Positions 35,658-49,668 of a DNA stretch of 64,000 bases are shown here, piece by piece; the stretch's first letter is position 1; every line of letters begins with the position of its first letter. The DNA is from Neodiprion pinetum (Eukaryota > Arthropoda > Insecta > Hymenoptera > Diprionidae): positions 1,660,001 through 1,724,000 of the forward strand of contig NC_060238.1 of the NCBI RefSeq assembly GCF_021155775.2, given 5' to 3'. Both the position numbers and the translations under genes were made by a program. The notes under the pieces are model-generated. The model was not told the DNA's origin. It worked only from the letters and a program-made list of their open reading frames with translations, and did not search any database.

Positions 35658-38600
35658 ACGCTGTACAAGTTATAACCACCGTCACGTTTCCCTTGTCACA
35701 CTGTCCTCAGTCAGAGAACACACCGTTATCCTTCCCTTCCAGTTTCAGTTGCTATGATCTATAAGTTATTACACCACTGCTCTCCGCCGAAGGGACACTT
35801 TATCCGCAAACGTGCACATGCTTTGACCTCGCAACAGAGAGTCGTGTCGCTATCCGTTTACCTGTACCTACTGTCATAACTGATCCTCGTCCTCTAATCC
35901 CATTTGCAGATGATACGATGATGAGGAATTATCACAGGGAGTGTATCGCACTGGATGAAAAGTGTCGTTTGACGAGAGAACGATTGTAGAGGATCTCTGC
36001 AGTCGGGGTTTTATGGTGGTTAGATTATCATCGGAAATCCGGTTGGTTCACCGCGCTTTTTCTTTATCAGTGTTCCGATCAAAGTCTGTAGTTAGTGCAC
36101 GGAATGAAAAGACCGCGAGCGGAAGAGAGACCAGGAATGAGGATTCCTGACGTTCCGCGCAATCACGCCAGTGCCTTTTATGCTGATATCGCGAACCATA
36201 AAAACACCAATTTTACACCCACGCACAGATCTGAAACACTCTCGGTGGTTGAATCGATTCTTCCAAGCTTTCTTCAACCAACTGGTTCTTCAACCTACCT
36301 CAGATCAAAGTGACTAGGGATTGGTAGCTATATTTTACTCTCGATAAATTTTTTACATCCCCTAACAATTGACCCTGACTTTTTATCGTCATTTTACGAC
36401 AGCTGATTTAGCAGTAGATTGTCCGGGTCTCATCAGATATTGTTCGCAATCATTTTACTGTTACGAGGACCTCGTCAGGGCTTATCGGTAATTAAACAAC
36501 GGTCGTCCGACGGGTGGCTGGTTCACTGACTCCAGCTCGTGCCTCTCTTGTACCCTTGGTACTACTGCATAGGTATAATCCCCGGTAAATACAGTGATTG
36601 ATATCGGATGAACCGCCCAGCCAACCAGCCTACCGACCTACGTGCACCATTCTTATCACGTAGTCAAGTTTGCTCTATAACTAAGACTAACCGTTGAGCG
36701 TTTCCGTACTGCGGAGAATATTTTACAAGCTCGTTAGGTGGCCTGCAGTTTCAAATAATGGCTGGATGAATTTCATTCTTTTATATCATCGCTACTACGA
36801 TCGAAGCACACGTTCGATAACACAGGTCGGTGACCAACAAAACTTGACAGGTTTTTTTATACCGCTTCTTATAGATCTTCTGATTACTTTCCCGAGTGTT
36901 ACCCGGACTCGTTTAAATCCGTGGTACAGCGAACGGTATTCAAACCCCTTGTTTGTGCGGGGCACACACGATTTATCGGGTTGGATCAGAATATTCAGTG
37001 GTCAAACAGACTTGCCATGGTTATACATATGCGGCTGCACACACATGACGCATAAATACAATGCATGCTGCATCTGTGTCCACACTTCCACTATTTGTAC
37101 ACTGGTGTATGCACGTGGCGGCAGTAGAGGAGGGGAGGCGAAGGGGATGGCTCTCGTACACTACACTGGTCAGACACGGAGGGTACTTGCGAGCTATTAA
37201 TATGCATGCTGCCGACACGATGCGACGCTTTCACCCACCCACCACTCCCGGCTTCCAGCTCAATCGGGGAACGACGGGAATTGGGGGTGGGTTGAAAACA
37301 CCGCTGCGGTATTTTCCTGAAGCGCATGGGGCGTTCCAAATAAAATTTCATCGCCGTGAAACGACTCAAGACGGCAAAACACAACTGTTTAAACCTTGTT
37401 CTGATTCTCGCTCTCCTAACCTGGAACTATGGAGGGCAGAGGTTAGATTAGGAGAAGTATCTCATGTGGGTTTGAAACTGAAACAATGTCCGCCAAAAAG
37501 CAGGAAATACTGGTTCAACAAGACATCTTAACGAGTCTCTCATAAGCAATAAGGGTGACAATCTGATTGGCCCTTAGCACTCAGGGTTCAATCGGGTTTA
37601 ATGTGAGCAACGCCATATTAATTTCCCTCTACTTTACGGATACTTTTTGTACATGGGGATAGTCCTCCTTGCCTCTATCTTTTATACCTGGAACGTTCTT
37701 ATACTCGGCCCGAACATGGAAACCAAATTTTCAATTCGTATCCACGTTTCGACACACGGAGAGTCGTTAGTAACCTCATTTTCAGGTAATGGCATCTCGA
37801 GAAGGATTCAATAGATTTACAAGATCTTCGTCACAGTCGAAAACGTTCTTTCGAATCCAGAACTGATCAAATTCTTACCAAAATCGATCGAGCTGTTTCC
37901 AAGTCATTAGCTGAAGTGAGAATTTTATATCCAACGAATTTGGTTCGATCATTCAACTCGCGACTGATCGAATTTCGGTCATGAAATCAGCCGAGTCGTT
38001 GACCTTAAGTTGCACCTTACGATGAAAACCTTTCTTCTCCAACAAATTTATCCCCTAGGTGCTAATCGTTATCTTGAGGTGCTATTTCAAGTACTTTAAT
38101 CAACGTTGAACCGAAGCCCATACCCAACAGAGTCCTCGACGTTGAGCGATCACTTTCGGAAGAGTCCGGATCAGGATTTCCAGTATCTCACATGGAACGC
38201 ACCCTACGGATATCGGTCCTTTTCGAAGCGCAAACTAGGACCATTGTATACACGTGTATAGAAAGTGGCGAGTGCTCGGGTTTGGTGCGCGGTGCGCAGT
38301 GTCATGGTTGTTGAAATAAATCCGGTGCTGGTAGGTAGGCGAAGCCACAGTCACCGTCCCATTACCTTTACCCGTTAACTTCCGCGCTGCTGACGGTGCT
38401 GCGCGATTTCATCGACACTGGATGTCCGCCCACGTACTGCAAGAGGCTTCCCGTGATTGCTGGATTCCGCCCCGCAACAACCGCCGAAACACGATTGACC
38501 GCTAAACGATTGATTTCAACGCGACCCCTGATTGGCTTGGGTCCCCACAACTTCCAGTTGACATCGGCTTTGCGCCCTTATTCCGTTCTGGTATTCCCTT

Positions 38601-40248
38601 TTCCTCGTTTTCTTCGTTGCTGTTTGTTGGTTACGTGTCTACGTAACACGTAAGAAATTACACGCGTCGATTTAACACTCATACATTCGACATAATTTGT
38701 CCCACAATTTATCTCAAACGCGAAAAAGACTTTAACATCCCCAATTCTATACGCAATTCTGAATAAAAAAACACGCACACACACACTCCAATCAATTTTC
38801 ATTTGACGTTGAAGCAAAGTAATGGCATGAACTCTACAAATTTACTATTGCGATTTTGTAAAATCCGTGTCACTTCTTTATTTCTGTGCTAAATGAAAAT
38901 GTACTGGAATGATTTTGTTCAGAACTGTGTATAGAATTTAGATCGTACACTGTAGAAATTGTAATTTTTTCGACTCAACACTAGGGTCGATATTAGGGCG
39001 TGTTGAAGTTTTTAACGTTGAAGATAACGCGTGTTGAAATTTGTAATGTTGACATTTTCTGTTTATTTTGCGAACGATGTAATTTACTTGTGTTACTTAG
39101 ACGCGATACCCTGTTTTGTTTTTGGGAACAAGCGACCGTCCGATATCGACGAATCTTCTCCCCTCAACCAAGGGTTGGAACCTCGAGGTTTCTCAGAGGC
39201 TAACCCATCTTCTATCTTCCCCCTTGAATGCACGCCCACCAATTCACCATTTCTGAATTTCTACCCTGCATCTGACGACAATGCGAATCGTTTTGTGGGT
39301 CCTTTTTCTTCACCATTCGAACATCACAATAGACGAACGAGAGTCGAATCGAAAATCAAGGACCGCGAAATAATAATCAAACTAACGTCACTGGCGAATC
39401 TAAAAAACTCGAGGTTGCGTCTATTTCAAGCTTCGACTGACTCCTTGAGAGGTTATACGTAGTCAGGAGGTCGAAAAAAGGGATTTTTCAAAGATTTTTC
39501 ACGAGAAAACATTTCAGTGTATTGAGATAAAAATTTATACACATATTGGGGTAAAATTGAAGTTGATTCTGATATTTTTTGCTTGTAAAAATAACGACCC
39601 GTTTCCGAAGAAATCTTGAAAACGTTGTTTTGAGAAAAATGCATTCAAAGTTTCACCGGTACTTTGAAATGCTCCGAGGCCTCATTTCAAATGTGTGGTT
39701 ATATTCGAGAATATTTGTCGGATAGACATGAAATTTTCACTATTTCTATTTCATTTACCCCTTATTGTCAGATTCTTATTTCGCTTCGCGTCAGTCTCGC
39801 AATTGACGTTATTACTCAATTTTATTCCCCGGACGAGGATAAGGGGACGGAAAAGTTACACATCTAGTACAAGAAACGTTATACTCCTCGAATTCGTATG
39901 AAGTGAAACAACCCGACGTGGCAAGACGGCGAAATTACGAAGGGATGTAAATGCGTTTGAATATTAATGTAGAAAAGTAAGATGGAGACGTGGAGATATC
40001 AGGGGGAGGGAGAGAGAGAGTATATATATGTATATATAGGGAATTGTGTGACTCATTTATGTCAAACCGACAACGTCTACGTCAGACGGGGTTCAACGTC
40101 ACGTCGATCTCTTCCTTTAATCCGTATCAAATGACTACCGCAGTGGCGTCTTAACGAGGTTTAGATGTGCAAAGCCGCACGGGGTACAATCATCCTTCCG
40201 CTCTAAGCCGACACTACCTGAATTTTGATTCCCAGTTTCGTGAAACTG

Positions 40249-40276
40249 CGTTGCTGTTGTTGTTGTTGTTGTTGTG
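40249..40276. repeat. (TTG)n microsatellite
   Basis: About nine TTG units. The poly-glutamine frame on the minus strand is an artefact. Confidence 0.9.
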
Positions 40277-42823
40277 GTTGTAATTCGCACAATTTATTCC
40301 CGACAATTTTCCGCGGAATGCGAGAAAGTTTGAAATTCGAAACTGTAACCGAAATTAGCGAGGTCGAAAAGGGTGGGGGGTGAGAACTTGAAAGGATCAA
40401 TGTTTGGAATGGCTTGTATATAGAAATTTCAAAGAGATTAGAATGACTACTAATCGGTGACATTTTTAAAAATCAAGATTTCGAACAATTCAATTTTTTT
40501 TTTTTTTTATCTTCGCTTGTTTGAAATTTCGATACATCGGAAATTCCAAATATTGATCCTTTCGCGTTTCGATTACCACCCCTGGATGATTTTTACCAAA
40601 GTGAAAGGCTAAATACGAGCTGGCCTAAAATCTAGCCAGACAAAGAATTCTAGACGAACATCTCAGCTCTGAAACTCAAGCCAGCAGCTTGACCTGAAAC
40701 CTGAGACTCGAACGAGGCTAAAATTCAAAAAGGTTCGGGTGTAACCTTCGACCTACAGGTATAGTCGGTCTAGGCGAGAGGAGCTTTCGTCCATCAGACC
40801 CTCGGTTATTATTTCCACTTAGCGCGAAGAGGAACTCGCGAGATCGTTGGTGGCAGCGGTGGAATGCCGAGGACAAGGAGCGTGAAAATGAAAGAGAAAA
40901 GTAAAGTGAAGACGGATGCGAAAATAAGAAAACGGAGAAACGGAAAAAACTATTTGACAAAGGCTCAGGTTAATCGGCTGGCACCGACCTCCTGATCTAT
41001 CACGATTAGACGCAAAAACTTGAAAACGACGACGACGAGAGCCGAATTCTCGCGATCGGAAATCGAGCTTTTTCTCGTTCTTTATTCTTTTCCCCCCTTC
41101 GTTTTTTTTTCTGTCTTTTGATCCGCAAAATAGGAATGATCCGGAAGTGTAATTATAAGAAAAAAATAAAATAAAAATCAGCCATTCGGCAACTGCTGCG
41201 TCGTGTAGAAAAATTAAAATCAGTTTTTTAATTGGCATAAAAGTATAACAAAAACGTTGAATAATAGATGGGAAAAGGTTCCGCGTAAAAAATGACTCAG
41301 GGTTCGGCACGAGAAGTAAATATACAGAGGAGAAGTGTATATTTATACGATATTGTTAACCGTGTAAATAATGGAATTCGTATAAGAGAGCGTGTTAGGC
41401 AGGCTCTCGTGGAATAATGTATCTTATGCTTGAATAACCCCGCGGAGGGTGAGAGGCGGAGGTAAAAGAATGAAAAAAGGAAAGAATGAAGGAAAGAGAG
41501 AAGAAATAGAGCCGAGAAGTAGAATCACGCTGTTGAAGTATGACGCAAGAAACCAACCAGCTTCTGTCCTTCGTTTATCGGCTAGCTTTTTACGTATAAG
41601 TGACGTGAAGAGTTATACGACCCCTCCTCTCCCCTCCAACGAATGCTCTCCGTCTTCACGGTCCGTAACGAAACTAAAAAATCAAATGGAACAAAAAAAA
41701 ATCTGACCAAGAATTAGAGACAAAAAAACAATTAAAATTGATTGATATTTTTTTTTATGCATCTCATACTTTAACCGTGCATTTTGTTTCCCAATAAAAT
41801 CAGACTTGACAAAAACGGAATACGTATGTCAGAGACCACGTTTCCATTTTTTTCGAAGACGAGGTTAAATGTCAAATAAAAGCTCACGATCGAATCCCTT
41901 GTTAAAAATTATCTACGATTGAACCTGGGTAATTTATTTTTCTTCCTCACCGAACCGCGCGAGATTTTCACGGGTTTTCACACTTTTTCGTCACCCTGTG
42001 TGCGATATAATATAATATGCAGGCTTATAGGTATATATATACATATAGTACACATACCTACGTAAATAATGCGTGTGTTTTTATCCGTCAGATTCAGGTT
42101 TCGCGGAGGAGTTTGGAATTTTATATTTATTTTTATTCCTACTATCCCCCGAGTTCACCTTATATATCTTCCATTTTCTTCTTCTTTTTTTTTTTTTTAC
42201 TTCCTTATTTATTTGTCCACTTGCTTCCTATTCTCTACGCTTCTTCGTCCCTTGGCGAATCGTTCCGAAGGAAATGATACGGATATTTTGGGACAAGGAA
42301 AATGATGAGTAGAAGGTGAAGGGGAAGGCGATGGCGAGTGGAACGAATTCGGGGTTGCGGTAAAAATAGCCCCTCGAACACGACGCACTCTCTCTCTCTC
42401 TCTCTTTTTCCCTCTCTCGTTATCTACGTCGATTCGTGTAGATTGACCCTCTTTGATAATATTGGATATCGCAGCCCTTTTCATCTCTCCTTCTTACCCG
42501 TAAAAAAGCATATATTCTATTACTTCTTCCATATTTCTGAACTGACAAAGCAAAAAGAAAGTACGAATGTTTTGCGAACGGTCACTTGTCAGGGTGGCCA
42601 ACCGTCGTCAATTAAGATGACAAACTTTTTTAGGTTACGTTCACGATGGCAAACGGATGCTCTCGGATATTGCAGCGCATGCGCATTAAACAATAGCGGA
42701 CGACGAACCGTTCTCTCATTGGATAATCACTCTATATAATTATATTGTAATCATTAGTCGCGTCGTTGTCGTTATCGTTACCGTTATTTTTATTTTTATT
42801 TTTATTTCTCCACTGCGGTCTTC

Positions 42824-42859
42824 TTTTTCTTCTTCTTCTTCTTCTTCTTCTTCTTCTTC
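42824..42859. repeat. (TTC)n microsatellite
   Basis: About twelve TTC units. A complementary GAA-rich run lies at 43028-43047. Confidence 0.95.
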
Positions 42860-43979
42860 GCCTCGAGAATTAAGGAGGGCGCGGTGGGACGTGGCGATGG
42901 AGGCTTAGCCGAGGGCTTCGCACTCCAGGAGACATCGTAACTGGCTTAACATGCCCGAGGTAATAACCCCGGGAGAGCTAGGGATGCTTCGAATAATCCT
43001 CATGAAGCAATGAAAAGGAGAAAAAGAGAAGAAGAAGAAGAAGAAGAAAGAAAAAAAACGCGAAAGTAAAGAGACACGATCGAGAAAAAGAGAATTCAAT
43101 TTTTCTTTCAACCACAAGTGCGGATAGTAAGAAATTCAAAATATTAACTAGGAAAATTGTTTTTTACATTCGGTTTTTTAAATTGCCTTTCTTCAAGCGT
43201 GTAAAAGTAGAAACTACAAGGACAAAAAATGTTTCCAAGTCTTTGGTTTTCCCAAACCAAGTTTTTGGTATCTACCCAACACTGTGCTTGGTTAACAAAT
43301 TTGTTATTTGTGTCATTTTTAATTCTATCAATTTCATTTCTTTACACTTCCAAGAGAGAGAGAGAGTTATAACGCGTTAATAACGAGAGAAGAAGGCACG
43401 TTGGATCGCATAATCGCGAATTATAAATGTTGGCAAGAGCGAAAGAGAGGGAAGCCTGATTTACAATTCGAACCGTAATGAATCGTTCAGACGCACGACG
43501 ATCCTAACTCTTGACGAAATTTCACATCTCTTTTGTTACCTATTCGGAAAATTTATTCAAACGTAATAAATTAAACACGATTCGTGGCACCTCCCGTCGC
43601 TTTATTTATAGCTATTTTTCATTATCGCTTCTGCATATCGATGTTGAAACCGGTTTCATACAATATTTTCACTCTGCAGATTTCCGGGCTTGACACAAAT
43701 TTATAATATTATACGCGTGGGTGTCATTAAATATGCAATAATCATTATAATTTTGCATTAATATTGCAGTAATAGTCAGGAGAAGTCGATAAAGTGTTGC
43801 ATTTATTTAATTATTCAATAATTCTGTGTCTAAATCTGTATACGGTATTTTTTATATTTTTTTTTTTATCCTTTTTTTTTTTAGCTTTTAGATTTTGTAC
43901 TAGAAAATTCGTTCATCTGGCACGAAACGAAAAATTAAAATTTTTTTTCCTTAACGCTTACAATTAGCCAGTTTCCGTA

Positions 43980-44090
43980 TTATTTTTTCTCATCGTTGTT
44001 CTCTGTCTCTTTCTTCGCCGTTGCAGACTTCGGCTTTCGTAATTTTTTTTTGCCACCCACTTTTTCTTCTAGTTTCTTCTTGCCAACGGT
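43980..44090 (-). CDS. Weak candidate terminal exon, lysine-rich
   Basis: After an acceptor-like ttccattctag, the minus strand is open for 36 codons to TAA: TVGKKKLEEKVGGKKK, then LRKPKSATAKKETENNDEKK. The peptide looks like the basic tail of a nuclear protein. However, the DNA is a pyrimidine-rich tract on the plus strand, which gives lysine-rich frames by chance. A second frame through the same bases is also open, and no convincing upstream exon was found. It is listed only as a possibility. Confidence 0.15.
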   Translation of the reverse strand, partial: TVGKKKLEEKVGGKKKLRKPKSATAKKETENNDEKK

Positions 44091-45787
44091 CTAGAATGGA
44101 ATGTTATTAATGATGTGGTTAGATTAACGGTCTCCCTGCCAGCCTCGCGTCGCGTCGACGACGTTTTAACCGCTTTGACGTCTCGCTGCACCTACGGACG
44201 GAAAATCCCGCGGGTGATGCGAACTCGATTTAAGAGGGGGGAGAATTCGAACGAGATCGAGTAGGAGAAATAAGTAAACAAAAATAGCTTTTTATCTATC
44301 CACCGGTTAACCACGAAGCGTACTTTGAATCAACTTCTTTCCCCGTTTCTTCGATTCGTTTCACCTTCTTCTCACGTCTTTCTCCCTCCGATGCTTTTTG
44401 CTAAATTTTACGGACGGCTCGCGATTCGTAGACAATGATAGTGGCGTCATTTTTGCACTCCAGCGCTTTCACAGCCAAGTCAGTTTTTACAAGAGAACAA
44501 GTTTCAAACCAGTTTCAAGTTTCGATCTTTGGCCAAACTTTTTCTTCTCACCTGCCATTTTTTCCCGCCGACAAGTTTTACCCAAACTCCGCAACGCGTA
44601 CGAAGGATACAAATGGAGGGTGAAAAAAGGAATGAAAAATAGCCGCGAAGAAGGCCGACCAATTATAATATACATTTTACGTTGCAGCGTTGCGACCGAC
44701 AATAAGAAATTTCGATAAATCGATAAACGACAATAATAATATGATATATATTTTATCCACACGCAGTTAATTGAATTCGTAGCTATGTAAATTAAAATCG
44801 AACGCATAATTGTTGTGATTTTGAAAGAAAAAGCTGGAAAGCTAGCCTACGATAATCGAATATGACATTTTTAACCGAATAACGTCACAGCGTTCGACGC
44901 GAAATATTAGTCGAAAAATTTTCTAAACATTTTACAACGTAAAGCCAAAGTTGCATAAAATGAATTATATCGTCTAAAAGCCGGGGATTTTGGTGCCGGA
45001 TTCCCTCCTACTTCCGGCTCGGCACAGGAAGTAGCCAACCGATTTTACCCTTCCGGCTGTTCCTCCCCTCCTCCTCTCTCTCCTCCATTCTCTTTCTTCC
45101 TTTTCTTAATTCCCTCCAGCCACGAAGCGACAGCCTGCAACTTCTCGAATCGCGTGCCAAGATATTTACTCTAATTTTCTTGAGCTTTGGTTACCACCTC
45201 GACCGTGTACTAATTAACGTAGAATATTTCCGCCTGAGGTGTAACTAGAAATGGCAGATGAAGCAAAAAAAAAAAAAAAAAAGAATACGGCGGGGGAGGG
45301 AGGGGGGAGAAAAAATAAAAAGTAACAGTAATTTGTGAAACGAAACGGAATTCGGTGGAAAAAAGGGAAAAAGATACAGAAAGAGAAGAGGAAAAATGTT
45401 AAGTAGGATGCAGTTGGGATAATGAAGTCAAATTTTTTTTTTTCCATTTTTTTTTAATTCGAACAATTTTCATCCTCTGGCTCTCTTTTTAGTTTATACG
45501 TAACGTGCAACGAATTTTTGCCCGCGTTGTGTGTGTGTATGCATGCAGTTGTGCATATAAATGAGTATATTTATGTATAATACGTGTATCCGTGTGTGTA
45601 TGGTGGAAAATTAGCAATTCAAATCGCCGCGGAGGCTGTGTATACAAAATGCAGGAAAGGTCAACGTTGAAAAGTAGTAATGAACGTTAACGGCTGTGCA
45701 ATAAGAGGAAGCAAACCGAGAGGTAAACGTGGAAGCTTATGCGAAGTGACGCAGATAGAAGAAAGAGAGAGATAGAGCGAGAGAGAG

Positions 45788-45809
45788 GAAGGGAGGGAGG
45801 GAGGGAGGG
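45788..45809. repeat. (GGGA)n microsatellite
   Basis: About five GGGA units inside a longer purine-rich GAGA tract (45760-45810). Confidence 0.85.
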
Positions 45810-48800
45810 TTCGGAGTAGACGGCATGTGAATTAATAACGGTGGAGGTGAAGAGAGACGAGGAAAAGAAAATGCAAATGGTGTAACGAGTTGTTTGACTC
45901 CTTATGAAAGTTTTTAGAAAAACGCTTTTAATTTATACTTCAAACTTGAGGCAGCGAAACGATTAATTTTATAAAAATAATTGGACAGAAGATAAAATTC
46001 AATTACACACGCGGCAAAAAAAAACAAACGTCTAAATACAATTATGTAATATTTATTTTGAATAACAGAATTGTGGATCGATTTGATCACTTATTTTTAT
46101 TTTGCACGATAAAACTTAATTTCTTGTAAAAAGTTTTTGATTAATCGATGCAATAATTATACGGTCTAAAATTCTGCGATAAATTTCAATACGACATTAT
46201 CTTGTTTTTGTACTCAGGAATTGTTTTCTGCAAAATTCTGTACGAGGATCGGTGTGATTTTTTTTTTCGGTTTTTTTTTCACAAGTTTCGTGCCTACCTT
46301 GCGAATACTTCCAATTCTCCAATCTGACGAAACCTCGAGTATTGGCCGTGAAATTCTATAGAAACGAGTCGGGGAAATTTATCCTCGTCGGAATCGAGGG
46401 CTGCCAGATGCCAGGCAGGCAGTCAGTCCCTTCGGCAAAAGGGGCAGCTGTAGGTGAAAATCGACATGCGTGGGTTTTCCGATTCTCGGACGGCTCGAAA
46501 TATACCTTCGAGTATAATACTCTAGAAAGCCGGATGAAACTGGACCTCGAGTTTCACTCGCTCTTTTCGCGCTGCTCTTAACGTACGTAAATAAAAGTCA
46601 CGTTTTTTCCCTCAGAATAAATATTTTACAAAGCAGGCTTTCAGATTACCGTACGTGGAATGGTTTTCACTGCTCTTTACAGCTTTTTGTAATTAATCGG
46701 AAAACGAGTTTTTAAAATTTAGACAAATTACGTTGTTTGTGCTTACAATGACAAACGCACGTGAATCAGCGGTAAAATGATTGCAGGATTAAAAAGTTCA
46801 CGAATTGGGAGGTGTTTTTTTTTTTTTTTTGTCCCCCAACATTTTACTATCCACGATTATTTGAAAATAAAAATCGTTACAGAAATGAAAATAAAAGTAA
46901 AAACTTACACCTCATCGAAGAGAAAATTTTTGCTTCTCAATAATACGTGTATATCGTTGCGTAAATGTCGGGTATAATTCAACATTTTCTGCTCACTTTA
47001 TTTCATCCCCCTTCAGAGGAATAATCGCCCGGAAGGATTTAAATGGAATATCTCGTAACCCTTGGCACAACACGTGTGTGGGTGTACATAGCGTGTAGAT
47101 GGGTATATAACGTGGGTATACCTACATCACAGAGCGTATAGTTGAGAGCACACGATATTATAATACGTAACATTTCCCAGCTTGTCGATAAAAAAAAAAG
47201 GAAACGTATTAAATATTCAATCGTAATACGACTAACGAAGAAAAGAAGATGACAAATAGCGGGGGAAAAGAGATCCTGGGATTTGATAGGAACGATGATC
47301 GAACGAAATAATTTTCCATACTTTCCTTTCATCTGAGAATTTATTTTCATCCAATCGATTGGAGTAGTCTTTACTTTTGACTAATCTTATCCACTTTATC
47401 AAAGCGACGAAAATTTTGAACGCGTATAAAAGTATATGGTTTAAAACGTGTCAGAGCATTCGTAGAATATTTTTCCCAGTGAATTTAGGATCAATATTTT
47501 ATACAGTGAAATCTAGTCGAAAATCTGTTGTTGGGGATTTTTTTTGGGTCTCCCGATCAGGCCCTGATTCATTTACACGATCATTTACTTATTTCGTGAT
47601 TTTGGTCAAGACTCGAGTTTAGTTGCGAAAATTTAATTGATCAACGAAATTCCGTTTTTATCGGTAATCGTAAGATCACGCCCGTTGCCGTTTGTTGACT
47701 TTTGGGTTTTTATTGTTGTGGAAAAATTGACGTACCGTATTTTTTACACCCTCAGCGTGCTGAAAATAACCGGTCGCGTTCACCCTCCCGACGTCTTTCC
47801 GTTTCCATTTTATTGTTAGGCAAATTTCGACCGATCCCCGATTCTCTTGACACGTAATACCGGGCTGCAGACTATTAATAAACCTCTCCAACGGTATCGA
47901 ATTCGTGTAATAAAATGCCACGCGATTACCAGATTACACAACCGCTCGAATTTCTCAGCTGAAATTGTAACGAATCCAAAAATACCCTCGGCTCTATTTT
48001 ACCGATTTCCCACTGCGAAACGTGAGAGGATTGAAAAGTGATATCGATATCACGGATGTACGTAACAATGTAGAGGGATACTCGAATTTCGACAGTCCTA
48101 ATTGCACTAGTGTGCAAAATAACAGAAAAAAAAACAAGTTTTTTTTTTCCTTCCTATCATTACATGTAGTTATAATGTGTTTGATGCTCATGCATCGAGA
48201 TATAGTAATGAAAAATATGTACCGTGTATACTTTCAACGTGATATTTTTCTTTTTTCTTTTACTTTTTATAAAAACGGTATTTTTACAATTACAAATTAT
48301 AACGAAACACTAATGATAGCAATAATATTTATATAAAAAAAAAAAAAAAAGTTGTACAGGTGAAAAGTTGAAAGATTAAAATCTTTAGAAAATCAATCTA
48401 CCAACAAGTATAATTTTAGTTTTGCAGATCATACAAATTCGGCACATTAAAACCTTCACATCTGTAATATCGTTTTTGTTTAAGAATGATTTCGTTGCAT
48501 ACCTGCGTCATCAATGCCACATTACGCTAGGTGTATTTTGACAGTGAAGGAATAAAGTTGACTTCGAGGATGAAAAATAATAATATTAAGCGGAGAAGAG
48601 GGTGAGAAAGAAATGGGAAAAATTCAATATCTCGTTCAATCGCCGAGCCCGAAGTCCCAAGTTCTTCGAGGCGTGAAAAGCTCGCCCGTTTTACCCAACG
48701 GGCGGCTGCTTCTACTACTTTTACTACTGCTAGTAGTAGTGATACATCCCGGTCCGACATGCAATTAGCAGAACAGGCGCGCGCCGGCGTTAAGTCTCTA

Positions 48801-49048
48801 TCCTCACCATTTTTACCAGCCGACCCTCCATTCCACTCCCCGTGCATATTTCAGTCTCTCGCGCAACGGTGAGGAATTTTTGTAAATTCATTTCTCGGTT
48901 CTTTGTACGATGCCTGCGTTTTTTATTTTTTTTTTTATTTCTTTTTCTGTAAATATATTTCTTTTTTTATCGCCTTGTAATCCTATCTTATTATTATCCC
49001 TCGCAAGCGCCTGTCTCTTATTTTTCGTTTTTTTTAATTTACTTTAGA

Positions 49049-49080
49049 CATTTATTTATTTATTTATTTATTTATTTATA
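49049..49080. repeat. (ATTT)n microsatellite
   Basis: About seven to eight ATTT units. Confidence 0.9.
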
Positions 49081-49601
49081 TAGTTATCTCAAGTGCGAAG
49101 TAAATTAATACGATAATACGAAATAATAACGTATTAGTTTGATCGCTGTGTCGATGTGTGCACGGACTTGGAATATTTGCTGTCTAAATGAGAGGAAGAA
49201 AACCTGTATAATAAATATTTATACTCGAATATTATATGACAAAATAAATAATTTTTGTTTACTTACAGTCAAGCTTAGTTCGTTATTGCTGCAAAGTACT
49301 TTTCAGCAGTCATTTTTTCAAAATCTTTTCCAATTCCGCTTTACTTTTGTTAATAATTTTAGCATCCTTTGGCAATTTGTTAAAATAATCATAATTCTTA
49401 TTCTTTTCTCACACTTTCCATCCGATCGAATAATTATATTCGATTGAAATGATACTTTGTGTATAATTTATCATTGTTGATTGATTTTATGGAAATTTTC
49501 AGACGTTAAATTGAATATCGCGTTTTCAATTTTCACTCCCACATCGGGTATTTAATTACGATAATTCTATGCCCGTGTTCCGATTCACGAAAACTTGTTC
49601 A

Positions 49602-49668
49602 ATGCAGATATGTGTGGAAATAGTGTTCCTCGTTTCTTCTACACTCGCGTCTCTCCAAACATCAAAAG
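49602..49668 (+). CDS. Candidate alternative first exon with signal peptide
   Basis: ATG at 49602 opens MQICVEIVFLVSSTLASLQT and two more residues (SK), then one base, ending at AAAAG|gtacaa (phase 1). Residues 3-17 form a plausible signal-peptide core. The phase matches the exon at 51052-51104, 1.4 kb downstream, so it could be an alternative to the 19138 start exon. The donor is only moderate and the ATG context is weak, so a chance frame is possible. Confidence 0.35.

Larger units (their letters stand above)
19235..49601. other. Long stretch without recognised genes (probable first intron and/or intergenic)
   Basis: About 30 kb with no ORF showing a known domain or supported by paired splice sites. 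Frames up to ~168 codons occur (for example 30632-31135, 36694-37200, 37061-37531 and 39031-39462). They run through T/C tracts or simple repeats and have no family features. The stretch holds the dispersed elements and microsatellites listed separately. The part from about 34 to 38.5 kb is GC-richer than the rest. Confidence 0.6.

Noticed and set aside
36694..37531. Two overlapping frames of 168 and 156 codons in a GC-richer region
   Set aside because: They overlap in different frames, neither shows a known domain, and codon content fits chance. Splice sites do not isolate a convincing exon.
39031..39462. 143-codon plus-strand frame with a central mixed-composition stretch
   Set aside because: The least noise-like of the orphan frames, but no family was recognised and neither a signal peptide nor paired splice sites were seen.
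46342..46581. 79-codon frame starting MAVKFYRNESGKFILVGIEG
   Set aside because: It looks protein-like locally, but there is no acceptor, no family match I can recognise and no neighbouring exon.
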